Of a stretch of DNA of 56,640 nucleotides, positions 36,927 to 46,690 are shown in pieces. The translations under genes and the position numbers were made by a program. The notes beneath the pieces were generated by a model. It ran no database searches. It saw nothing but the letters and a program-made list of their open reading frames with translations, and had not been told where the DNA came from. Each line of letters starts with the position of its first letter. Positions within the stretch are counted from its first letter, which is position 1. Location: positions 1 to 56,640 of the forward strand of contig JAUCBJ010006728.1 of assembly GCA_032718475.1 (NCBI GenBank), given 5' to 3'. Origin of the DNA: Nemertoderma westbladi. Lineage: Eukaryota; Xenacoelomorpha; Nemertodermatida; Nemertodermatidae.

Positions 36927-37853
36927 ATGGACCCAAATCGCCAAATTATCGGCGAATTACGTAACACGATAGATCTACTGGAATATTCGCAACCCGGATC
37001 CCCTGACTTTGATACAAATTGGAGCACCCTGCTAAATGAGAACGTGCGAGTCATTAAATTCACCGGGCGAGAGGGACCGGATTCTAAGAATCTACGAGCC
37101 CTCCGGTTAGCCGATGCTAGTACGAGACTGAAAAGAACTCGGAACGCAAAGGCAACCGGAGGGGACAATTCGTCGTTTTGGGAAACGTTCCGACAGAGCG
37201 TCTACAGATCCCGATGTTTGATCTACGACAACGAGGGAAACGCGACGCCCACCTCGAAAGCGATTACGTTGGCGAGATGTCAAAGTTTCCTCGACGACAA
37301 GAGTACGTACCTCGCCCACTGGGGAAACCTGTCGGAGTGTACGGCGACGCTTCGAGAGGAACGCATATCGATTATCCAAAACCAAGACGACTACCAGGAA
37401 AAGTACGGGGCGAAAGAATACGGTCGATCCTTAGTCGTCGTCCTCGGAACCCTGGACGGTTTGGTATTGGTGTGTCGAAAATTTCCGACACCCAGACAGG
37501 AAGTGCAGGCAGCCGGAGCGATCTGGTTGCTGCCTCCGGAAATCCAAAAGATCCTCTTCGACTTCGACGTCATTAAAATCGGGTCGGATATCAAAGCGGA
37601 CGTCCGGAACGACTACGCGAACGCTCCTGCAGGAAGAAACCGACGAGACGACCTCAACGCCCTTAGCCATTGCATCGACACTCAAACGCTACTAGCCTGG
37701 TTACGATTCGCCGAGTTCATGCGAGGATTCCAAGAGGTGAGACCGACGAAATCAGGGATCGGCTACCTCGCTGTGCTCAACGGCGGTATCGACTTCAAAC
37801 CCCAGAAATTCCGGGACTATAATAAAATATACGGTGGATACCCGGGATTATAA
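36927..37853 (+). CDS. Exonuclease-fold-like protein of the terminal-repeat element
   Basis: 308 codons from the ATG that follows the terminal repeat. Residues about 165-265 resemble the DEDD 3'-5' exonuclease (RNase D/WRN-like) fold: a hydrophobic strand VVVLGTLDGLVLVCR (about 169-184), then LLPPEIQKILFDFDVIKIG, then GSDIKADV (about 218-225), which looks like an ExoII region, then IDTQTLLAW (about 249-257). The expected ExoI D-x-E is not visible, so catalytic activity is doubtful. The N-terminal ~160 residues are basic with no known domain. It is GC- and CpG-richer than its surroundings. The TAA at 37851-37853 is followed in the same frame by 34 open codons and then the next ORF. The assignment is my pattern reading and needs a profile search. 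Confidence 0.5.
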   Translation: MDPNRQIIGELRNTIDLLEYSQPGSPDFDTNWSTLLNENVRVIKFTGREGPDSKNLRALRLADASTRLKRTRNAKATGGDNSSFWETFRQSVYRSRCLIYDNEGNATPTSKAITLARCQSFLDDKSTYLAHWGNLSECTATLREERISIIQNQDDYQEKYGAKEYGRSLVVVLGTLDGLVLVCRKFPTPRQEVQAAGAIWLLPPEIQKILFDFDVIKIGSDIKADVRNDYANAPAGRNRRDDLNALSHCIDTQTLLAWLRFAEFMRGFQEVRPTKSGIGYLAVLNGGIDFKPQKFRDYNKIYGGYPGL

Positions 37854-37955
37854 ATAAAGAGCGAGCGAGAGGGTCGATGGAAGGACGTTGATCGGAAGTG
37901 GACGATACACCAAAGGTGGGAGAATCCCGATCGATGGAACTACGTTTACGTCGTT

Positions 37956-39527
37956 ATGGAGTGCTACACCGTCGCTAAGTTTATCTGTAAAACTCTCGAT
38001 AACCTTATTACGGCGGTCCCCCTTTCCTTCGTCGACTACGACTGGAACGAGGTCATACACCACGCGTTCAAAGCGGTCGAGAACATCGCACCGGGAGAGA
38101 CTAAAACGCTCGCTGTTATTGATTCCTGGGACGAGAGCGGACCTTCCGACATCCCTATGATTACCGACCTTCTCGGTGCGGAGGAGCCTCTGATCTCTTC
38201 GGAAGGGGAAGAGATATGGCTAAACGAGGGTGTTCTACTCTCCACCCCGAAGCGACAACTCGAGCCGGAGGCCGCGTATGGACCGGCCGCCAAACGGGTT
38301 GCCTCGGCCGAACCGATGAAGAGAGCAGGCGTTTACACCCCACGCGGCTCCGGTAGCCCCGCGAGGGAGGTAGCCACTACAGCTGCATTGAGCGACTTCG
38401 GCGAAATATGCCAACGGTTATCCCCGTATCCTTTCCCGGGCGGCGAAGATTGGTCGTCGGAGATTCCGAGTACCAGCCACCAACGGACCCGCTCAGCGAT
38501 ACTGGTCGAGGAGGGCCCCAGCGATGCGCCGACCCCCGACGATCTCCTCGGTATCCCTCCGTCTAAAACCCCGGCACCTCTTCGCCGACCAGCGGTGGCT
38601 ACTACACCCGCCGTTCCTCAGGACCCTATGCGACTTACCCGCTGGTACGCCGAGCAAACTGAATGGATCCACCGCCAGAAATGGTCATCCGAGTTGAGAC
38701 CAGCGGGACACAAAGAAGGTTATCGGAGCGAGAACCTACTACGCAACAGCCTAGCATTCCGCGGGCTACCGACCACCGCGAATATTCCGAAGAGCGACCG
38801 ACGACTCGAATACTACGTCGGCTGCCCGATTCCGATATTCCCCGGTCGAGAGATGCAATTGGAGGTTTGCGGCAACTGCGGCTCGGAGCAGTGCCCACGC
38901 GGCAGAAGGAATCGGGTTACCGATTCGTGCCTTCAGCTCATCGGGATACTCTATTGCCCATACTGCGCGACTTCGGGCCACGACGTTTCTGTCTGTCCGA
39001 TCCTATATAACCTCTGCACCACGTGCGGTTTCCGTGGACATTCCTCTAGCCCCCGCTGCTATATCAAATGTCCAACCAAAGACGTTACCGCTATGGGAAA
39101 TATGGTCATGTTTGAAACATACGCAAACAGCCACTTAAAGACCAAGGTTCGGAGAAACGCTCGGAATATTGCGCAGGAGATGGCGTGCGGGTATTTCCCC
39201 TTCCCGGAACGCCTCCACACGTCGGCCACGCTACCTTTCCATTACGTGGATCTGCTACTGAACGCCGGATTATTCGGTCCATTTGAAGTCATTAGACGAT
39301 TATACTCGTATAAAGAGGAGTTCGGTGATGGAGAATGGTTCCTAGAGGCACGCAAATCTGAGTTGGAAAGACGAACCGACATGATCCCTATGCCTTCGAA
39401 AGGAAGAGCCACCAGGAGACAAGCCGAAGCGTTACTCACAATGGATGTTGACGCTCCTCTACCAGCCATAGCGATCGATGAGAGTCGACGGGCGAAGAGA
39501 CGAAAGGCGTATCAGAGAAAGAAATAG
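37956..39527 (+). CDS. Gag-like protein with twin zinc knuckles
   Basis: 523 codons from an ATG. The same frame is open back to the TAA at 37851, so the protein may start earlier or be fused to the preceding ORF. The middle (about 95-240) is Pro/Ser/Ala-rich. Residues about 304-310 hold CGNCGSEQC. Residues 334-347 fit C-x2-C-x4-H-x4-C exactly (CPYCATSGHDVSVC), the retroviral nucleocapsid-type knuckle. Residues 354-368 fit C-x2-C-x4-H-x5-C (CTTCGFRGHSSSPRC). The tail is strongly basic (RRAKRRKAYQRKK). The likely role is nucleic-acid binding or packaging in a retroelement particle. No protease, RT or integrase follows downstream. Confidence 0.6.
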   Translation: MECYTVAKFICKTLDNLITAVPLSFVDYDWNEVIHHAFKAVENIAPGETKTLAVIDSWDESGPSDIPMITDLLGAEEPLISSEGEEIWLNEGVLLSTPKRQLEPEAAYGPAAKRVASAEPMKRAGVYTPRGSGSPAREVATTAALSDFGEICQRLSPYPFPGGEDWSSEIPSTSHQRTRSAILVEEGPSDAPTPDDLLGIPPSKTPAPLRRPAVATTPAVPQDPMRLTRWYAEQTEWIHRQKWSSELRPAGHKEGYRSENLLRNSLAFRGLPTTANIPKSDRRLEYYVGCPIPIFPGREMQLEVCGNCGSEQCPRGRRNRVTDSCLQLIGILYCPYCATSGHDVSVCPILYNLCTTCGFRGHSSSPRCYIKCPTKDVTAMGNMVMFETYANSHLKTKVRRNARNIAQEMACGYFPFPERLHTSATLPFHYVDLLLNAGLFGPFEVIRRLYSYKEEFGDGEWFLEARKSELERRTDMIPMPSKGRATRRQAEALLTMDVDAPLPAIAIDESRRAKRRKAYQRKK

Positions 39528-40110
39528 TGGATCGGGATATTCCAGGAACATTTATCGAACATTTATTTTTATACAAACTCTAGGCCAAATTAATTAAAAA
39601 CTATGCAATATTAAATTTGGGTTTTTTATATTGGGAATGACCTACGCAAACTCAATCGACAGACAGACTTCACGAAGGTCATTGGGGGGGACTGTTCGCG
39701 GTATTTCAACTTTCCATAATGGGAGTTGAATATTTTTGTATTTATTTAAAATTGATTATTCCGATATTACTACTGGGCGCGGGACCATGGGTTTTGGGCA
39801 CATTCAATAAACTGGGGGCGATTTATGGGCGAACTTTGGGGCAACTTACAGGGTACGGGAATAATTTCATAGTTATAAGGGCCAGGGGGGGATGGAAAAT
39901 GCAAGCAGTATTCAGGTTAGCCTGAGTACTATTAGGCCCTGGCCAACTTCCTGCTGCCTGTAGGGGTGGATTTGGTAATGCGCCAGGCCTAAAGGACAAG
40001 GACTGCCCTTAGCGGTCCCTGGCCAACAGCAGCCATTACGAGACTGAAAAGAACTCGGACCACTGACTGCTTGTGTCAGGGATTTGCGACGGGAAACGAC
40101 GGCCCCTTAG
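39528..40110. other. 3' flank of the zinc-knuckle gene
   Basis: About 580 bp with no gene. It includes ggggggga followed by ctgttcgcgg at about 39685-39700, a weak resemblance to a polypurine tract and the start of the terminal repeat, which does not continue. From 40000 it passes into GC-rich repeats. Confidence 0.5.
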
Positions 40111-40900
40111 TAGCCAAGCCGTTCTGGTTCTCGATGATCGAACCCTTCGGGGTTCGTGAGGGGTGGAGCGGACACGCGAACGGGTGGCCAACTAACGACT
40201 GCCCCCTGAGCTAAGCCGTACTGGTTCTTGATGACCGATCCCTTCGGGGTTCGCGAGGGGTAGGACGGACATGCGAAAGGGCTGGCCACAGGACGGGTTC
40301 GACGAAGACTGCCCTTAGCGGTCTCTGGTCAACGGCAGCTATTACGAGACTGAAAAGAACTCGGAACGCTGACTGCTTGTACCGGGATCTGCGACGGGAA
40401 CCGACAACAGACCCCTTAGCCAAGCCGTACTGGTTCTCGATGATCGTTCCCTTCGGGGTTCGTGAGGGGTGGAACGGACACGCGACGGGGTCGAAAGACA
40501 AAGGACTAGACTCTACTGGCCTACCGACTGTTCGGAACAGTTTCTCGGCTGCCGAAGCGACTACGAGCCTGAAAGGGACTCGGAAAGCCTAGGTGGTTGG
40601 GTTTCTGCGATGAACCGACGGACCCCTAGCCAAGCCGTTCTGGTTCTCAATGATCGAACCCTTCAAGGTTCGTGAGGGGTGGAACGGACACGCGAACGGG
40701 TCCACCGACACGACAGACTCCTAGCCAAGCCGTACTGGTTCTCGATGACCGATCCCTTCGGGGTTCGAGAGGGGTGGTACGGATACGCGACAGAGTCCAG
40801 CGACTGGACCGACCCTTAGCCAAGCCGTGCTGGTTCTCGATGATCGTTCCCTTCGGGGTTCGTGAGGGGTGGAACGGACACGCGACAGGGTCGACCGACA
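40030..40900. repeat. ~100-bp GC-rich repeats with hairpins and ORF-derived pieces
   Basis: Six copies of a ~70-bp core (agccaagccgtactggttct ... gggttcgtgaggggtgg) start at about 40112, 40210, 40418, 40628, 40722 and 40818, that is, about every 95-105 bp, with two double intervals. Copies at 40139 and 40655 can fold (cgaacccttcggggttcg). Between them lie pieces matching the exonuclease-like ORF (40037-40059, 40343-40369, 40562-40585). No coding role is proposed. Confidence 0.85.
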
Positions 40901-40930
40901 CCGACACTACGGCACTAAGACTAGGACCGA

Positions 40931-41219
40931 GGGAAAATCTGGGGAACATTAGGTAGGCTAAAATCTGAGCGAACAGTGGGTAATTAAATAATATACTGTA
41001 GGGATTTATATTGTCGTGTATAATTATTGTGAATATTTGGTGTATATTGATTTGGGGAAGCCCAAAATTATTCTCAATCAGGTTTCAACTGTAGGAAGTT
41101 ACATTAAAGAGTATATCCAACTAATGCAGCTTTTTATCAACCGCAAACTTGCATCTCAGAAAACATTCCTTCCCACAATCAATATCCGGTGACTGGCCGG
41201 GGCTCGGTGGTCTGTAAAG
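40931..41219. other. Unique spacer
   Basis: AT-rich, about 290 bp, with no gene or repeat recognised. Confidence 0.5.
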
Positions 41220-41456
41220 TCACGTCTCCAGCATCGGCGTTTTTCCCCCCTGGTGTAGGGATAACGGCAACACTTGAGGTTGTTGTTCTTCCTCACTAGT
41301 TACTGTCTCATCCTCCTGTTCACTTACGTCAGCGTCACTCGCTGCGTCGTCATAGTCGGCATTGTCGTCAACAGTAATATTAACGCTATCGTCAGTCGGC
41401 GGTCCAGCTGCCGTCTCATAGCTGTCCTCTAGTGCCTCCTTCTCTGAGACACTCAT
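41220..41456 (-). CDS. Acidic 78-residue ORF, possible gag start of another element
   Basis: True ATG at 41456 (MSVSEKEALEDSYETA), stop at 41220. It is extremely acidic, with Asp/Glu and Ser/Thr dominating, and no known domain. The composition and position resemble the opening of the BEL-type Gag at 33390: same strand and a long non-coding, cctaa-rich region upstream. It may be the start of a second, truncated LTR element or a spurious frame. Confidence 0.3.
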   Translation of the reverse strand: MSVSEKEALEDSYETAAGPPTDDSVNITVDDNADYDDAASDADVSEQEDETVTSEEEQQPQVLPLSLHQGGKTPMLET

Positions 41457-44400
41457 AGTCTAAATAATATTTGCCTTCCGGCAAAAATCTCGCAAAAATT
41501 CGAGATATATATAATTTAATCGAAAATACGATTAAATTATTTGTCAAATATCTAGTTGTCCAAAATGTCAAAATAAATTCGCAATGCAATATTGTGAATT
41601 TAATAAGATACAGTTATAGCAAATACCAATACAATATTTAAATAAAAATATTATTCTATAGCTATTATATAGCATTTAAATACCGGTATGACACAAAATA
41701 ATTTTGAATCTAATACAAAATATTCAAAATAACCTGCCACCCAAATATTTCTAATTTTACATATATAGCTCTATTCAACGCAATTTTAATTTCAAATATT
41801 ATATGTATCCACTAGCGCGTGGCTACATCTTCGGGCTGCGACTCTCTCTCTCTCTCTCTCTAACTGGAGCGATTCAAAAAACCATGGCCGGCTAAACCAT
41901 AAACCTAACTAACCTAACTAATAAATTGAGTTCAGCTTTGCAGTTAAACAACCGATAATTTTTTACTGCTTCCACAAGTACAATGGTGCCAACAGAACAA
42001 CTAACCTTGTTTGCTGTGAGATTCCACGTCCGCGTCCAAAGTTTCAGGCTCTTCGCTGATTGCAAACCGAACCCGCAGACCCACACGAACCCCAAACTCA
42101 GAAGCTCCGTCTTGCCATGTATCTCCAGATGGTATAAAACAACTAAGCGGTTAACCAACATACCAGTACAAAACTCTAGATTTTATAACAAAATTAATTT
42201 TGACCGAAACTGAATTCTCACAAACCTAGCTAAAATTTTCAAAAAACTTACTACTTACAGCTTGCCCTAACGCCTAATGAACTGTTGTATTTGCGATTAG
42301 TAAACGCGCTACTGTACATCCACTGTACGCGGTACAGTAAGTAAAATAGTACACCAACCTAACAGCCTAAAGAATACTGTACGCAGTACAGCAAAACAAA
42401 TGTCTTTTCTACTGTACGCAGTAACAGCAATCAGCCTAATGCACTACTGTACTACTGCATGCGACTAATGAATACAGTAATCTAAACTAACAGCCTAATG
42501 AATACACTCTCTGTCTTACTGTACGCAGTACAGCAAAACAAAACGTACCTTACTGTTTCGAACAAACTACCCGGCCTAACCAATAAAGACACAAAACTGC
42601 TCTATTTATTAAACAGGGCAATCAGGAGCGTATATTGCTAATGTAGGGCTGCGGAGTACAAAACCACTACTTACCGTTGGATGGCGCTAATCTGCCGTCC
42701 GCTAATATATTTCCTAATTTTCTATGGCTCCTGCTAAATTCTCGTTCCTTTCTCTATCGATTACTCAATAGAGAGCTAACTGTTCGAATAAATGAGCCAA
42801 GCGTTAATAACCAAAACAACAAACCCGAATCGGCTCCCTAAGCTGACTTAAAACGAGTGTGAGAGGCTCTACACTCAGAGTATATTCTTATGGCCTAATC
42901 TTACTGTTAAAACGCGCTAATAATTACGTCTTTTCTAATCTAATCTAATCGCGTCTAATCGCGTCTAATCGCAAAGACTGGGGTTCCCTAACGGGATGTG
43001 TGAATGTGAGAATATTTTAATAATCAAAACTTCTAGTACAGTATCTTTTAGGGCTAATACCTGTTGTGGGACTAAACTTGCCTACGGCTGGCTTTAGGCC
43101 AGCAAAATTACTAATGTGTGTTGCGTACTGTATACTGCGATCTAACTTATTGTCCGCTAATTAAATAACCGCCCAGCGTGAATAGTGTACGGTACTCCAA
43201 ATTACTACTTTAACTACTCTCTGCTATGCTGCGTACAAATTCTTAATTTTACTAATTAATTAGTCACAAGTATGTTACAGCGCACTAATTACTAAGTATT
43301 TCAGAATGCGCAATTCTAATTTATTACGTAACTGGTTGTACTAGTAACAGTCTAATACCGTATTATTTTCGACCTAATCAGTAATTATTTACAGTAAACT
43401 AAGAAATAGAAATCAATCAAAGGGGAAAAGAGCACCTATCCAAGCATTCGTGATTTATTAGGCATACTTTAGTAACACGCCAATCAGCGTAACAATCAAT
43501 ATTTTATACTTACCAACTTAATTCCTAACTCACAATTCACAATTAGCAATCAACAGTTCACAACTCGCAGTCTACTACTCAATTTGCGATGCACAATCCG
43601 CAATTCGCAATTCGCAATGTAAGGCACGTAGGCCTCTCCCGAGTACATCTAGGCTTCCTAACTAACCCAATTCCTGCCCCCCTAATACTACAAAATAGAG
43701 ACAAAATCTGGATCATCAGCCCCTAATTACTGTATCGGCGAGTGGTCTCCTCTCTACACTGCCAACTGCCCGACCGCAACAGTGGCCTTCCCGCCAGCGC
43801 TGCCTGCCTTTGAATCCTCCGCACTCCCTTCGTCGCCAACCCCCCGATGCGCCCACCGCGCATGAATAGCTACCGTAACGGCACATGCAAATCACAAAGT
43901 CTGACAGTCTAAGAAATCCCGTGGGATTATTGCGTCGAAAGGAATCACATAGAACCATTAACTAAAGGGTAGAAATCATAGTTCCAATTGTAATTAACAG
44001 TAATCATCGGGATTGATTGAGAAACACAAGCAAGAATTACAACAGAAATTACAAATTAGCGAATCATTGCAAGAAATAATCAAAAGATTCGAACTCCACA
44101 GCATTAATTATTACACTCTAAAAGTACGCTGCTGAAGGTGACTGAAGGGTAACTGAAGTAAGGTACAGACACACCGGCAAAACGCCAATTTATAGGTGAT
44201 TCATGGAGGATGATGCAATCGCTCTCTCATTGGCTCCCCAATCCGCGCTATCATTAGACCAACCTGGAAGCAGTTAGGCCAATAAGGAAGCCGGATTGTG
44301 AACCTCTCGCTCCTTGAAATCACAAATCGTTACCATATATGGTAATTTTGCCGATACTTAATTTAGCGGTACTAATAACATGATGCACAAAGGTTAATTT

Positions 44401-44645
44401 AGCGCAATTATAAAGAAAATTATGACCAATGTAAGCTAGCCCTGTTGAGGCTAATAACAGCAAGCTTAAATCCAGGGTCCAACAAACTTGCTACCCTGGC
44501 ACTATCTACTTATATCCTATTACAAAATTACATAGGTAGGGCTACATACTATACAAAATGGGTAACGTCAAATATATGGGCGTTTTATTTTCCTTATATA
44601 AAATGTCATTGCGCGTTATCATGTCTTATCTAAATAATTATAATG
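41457..44645. other. Long non-coding, repeat-flecked region
   Basis: 3.2 kb without a supported gene. A (CT)n tract lies at 41842-41861. Palindromic ctgtacgcagtacag-type motifs recur at 42310-42550. There are short taatcgcgtc tandem units at 42930-42970 and short caattcgcaa-like units at 43530-43620. An 80-codon minus-strand frame at 43716-43958 is GC-rich but unrecognised. The texture resembles 33391-35652 and may be a retroelement leader or LTR on the minus strand. Confidence 0.5.
42310..42550. repeat. Recurrent ctgtac/gtacag palindromes
   Basis: ctgtacgcagtacag occurs at about 42379 and 42522, with close variants near 42320 and 42410. Each has 6-bp arms around a 3-bp centre and is often followed by caaaacaaa. 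Confidence 0.7.
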
Positions 44646-44742
44646 CATAACGGACTAATATATTATACTATATAATGGACTAATATATTATACTGTATAA
44701 CTGCTAATATATGTACAGTATAACGGACTAATATATGTACAG
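44646..44742. repeat. Short tandem repeat at the edge of the first hexamer array
   Basis: Four ~25-33-bp units with cggactaatatat or tgctaatatatg and ta(c/t)agtataac lie head to tail before the hexamer array starts. Confidence 0.8.
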
Positions 44743-44759
44743 CACCATATACCGTAACA

Positions 44760-46690
44760 CCTATGCCTATGCCTATGCCTATGCATATGCCTATGCCTAT
44801 GCCTATGCCTATGCCTATGCCTATGCCTATGCCTATGCCTATGCCTATGCCTATGCCTATGCCTATGCCTATGCCTATGCCTATGCCTATGCATATGCCT
44901 ATGCCTATGCCTATGCCTATGCCTATGCCTATGCCTATGCCTATGCCTATGCCTATGCCTATGCCTATGCCTATGCCTATGCCTATGCCTATGCCTATGC
45001 CTATGCCTATGCCTATGCCTATGCCTATGCCTATGCCTATGCCTATGCCTATGCCTATGCCTATGCCTATGCCTATGCCTATGCCTATGCCTATGCCTAT
45101 GCCTATGCCTATGCCTATGCCTATGCCTATGCCTATGCCTATGCCTATGCATATGCCTATGCCTATGCCTATGCCTATGCCTATGCCTATGCCTATGCCT
45201 ATGCCTATGCCTATGCCTATGCCTATGCCTATGCCTATGCATATGCATATGCCTATGCCTATGCCTATGCCTATGCATATGCCTATGCATATGCCTATGC
45301 CTATGCCTATGCCTATGCCTATGCCTATGCCTATGCCTATGCATATGCCTATGCCTATGCCTATGCCTATGCCTATGCATATGCCTATGCCTATGCCTAT
45401 GCCTATGCCTATGCCTATGCCTATGCCTATGCCTATGCCTATGCCTATGCCTATGCCTATGCCTATGCCTATGCCTATGCCTATGCCTATGCCTATGCCT
45501 ATGCCTATGCATATGCCTATGCCTATGCCTATGCCTATGCCTATGCCTATGCCTATGCCTATGCCTATGCCTATGCCTATGCATATGCCTATGCATATGC
45601 CTATGCCTATGCCTATGCCCATGCCTATGCCTATGCCTATGCCTATGCCTATGCCTATGCCTATGCCTATGCCTATGCCTATGCCTATGCCTATGCCTAT
45701 GCCTATGCCTATGCCTATGCCTATGCCTATGCCTATGCCTATGCCTGTGCCTATGCCTATGCATATGCCTATGCCTATGCATATGCATATGCCTATGCCT
45801 ATGCCTATGCCTATGCCTATGCCTATGCCTATGCCTATGCCTATGCCTATGCCTATGCCTATGCCTATGCCTATGCCTATGCCTATGCCTATGCCTATGC
45901 CTATGCATATGCCTATGCCTATGCCTATGCCTATGCCTATGCCTATGCCTATGCCTATGCCTATGCCTATGCATATGCCTATGCCAAATGCCTATGCCTA
46001 TGCCTATGCCTATGCCTATGCCTATGCCTATGCCTATGCCTATGCCTATGCCTATGCCTATGCCTATGCCTATGCCTATGTCTATGTCTATGCCTATGCC
46101 TATGCCTATGCCTATGCCTATGCCTATGCCTATGCCTGTGCCTATGCCTATGCCTATGCCTATGCCTATGCCTATGCATATGCCTATGCCTATGCCTATG
46201 CCTATGCCTATGCCTATGCCTATGCCTATGCCTATGCCTATGCCTATGCCTATGCCTATGCCTATGCCTATGCCTATGCCTATGCATATGCCTATGCCTA
46301 TGCCTATGCCTATGCCTATGCCTATGCCTATGCCTATGCCTATGCCTATGCATATGCCTATGCCTATGCCTATGCCTATGCCTATACCTATGCCTATGCC
46401 TATGCCTATGCATATGCCTATGCCTTTGCCTATGCCTATGCCTATGCCTATGCCTATGCCTATGCCTATGCCTATGCCTATGCCTATGCCTATGCCTATG
46501 CCTATGCCTATGCCTATGCCTATGCCTATGCCTATGCCTATGCCTATGCCTATGCCTATGCCTATGCCTATGCCTATGCCTATGCCTATGCCTATGCCTA
46601 TGCCTATGCCTATGCCTATGCATATGCCTACACCTACGCCTACGCCTATGCCTACACCTACGCCTACACCTACGGCTATACGTACACTTA
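44760..46690. repeat. (CCTATG)n hexamer array, ~1.9 kb
   Basis: About 320 copies. The common interruption is catatg (a C-to-A change). There is one phase slip at about 45984 (gccaaatgcc). The last ~65 bp (46627-46690) switch to cctacg/cctaca units related to the GTAGGC arrays read on the other strand. Open frames in all six phases encode dipeptide repeats (AY, MP, CL, GI, HR) and are not proposed as proteins. Confidence 0.98.

Noticed and set aside
39683-39705. A second TGTTCGCG after a G-rich tract, read as polypurine tract plus 3' terminal repeat
   Set aside because: Only eight to nine bases match the start of the terminal repeat, and the following sequence is unrelated. A chance match of this length is expected in a window this size.
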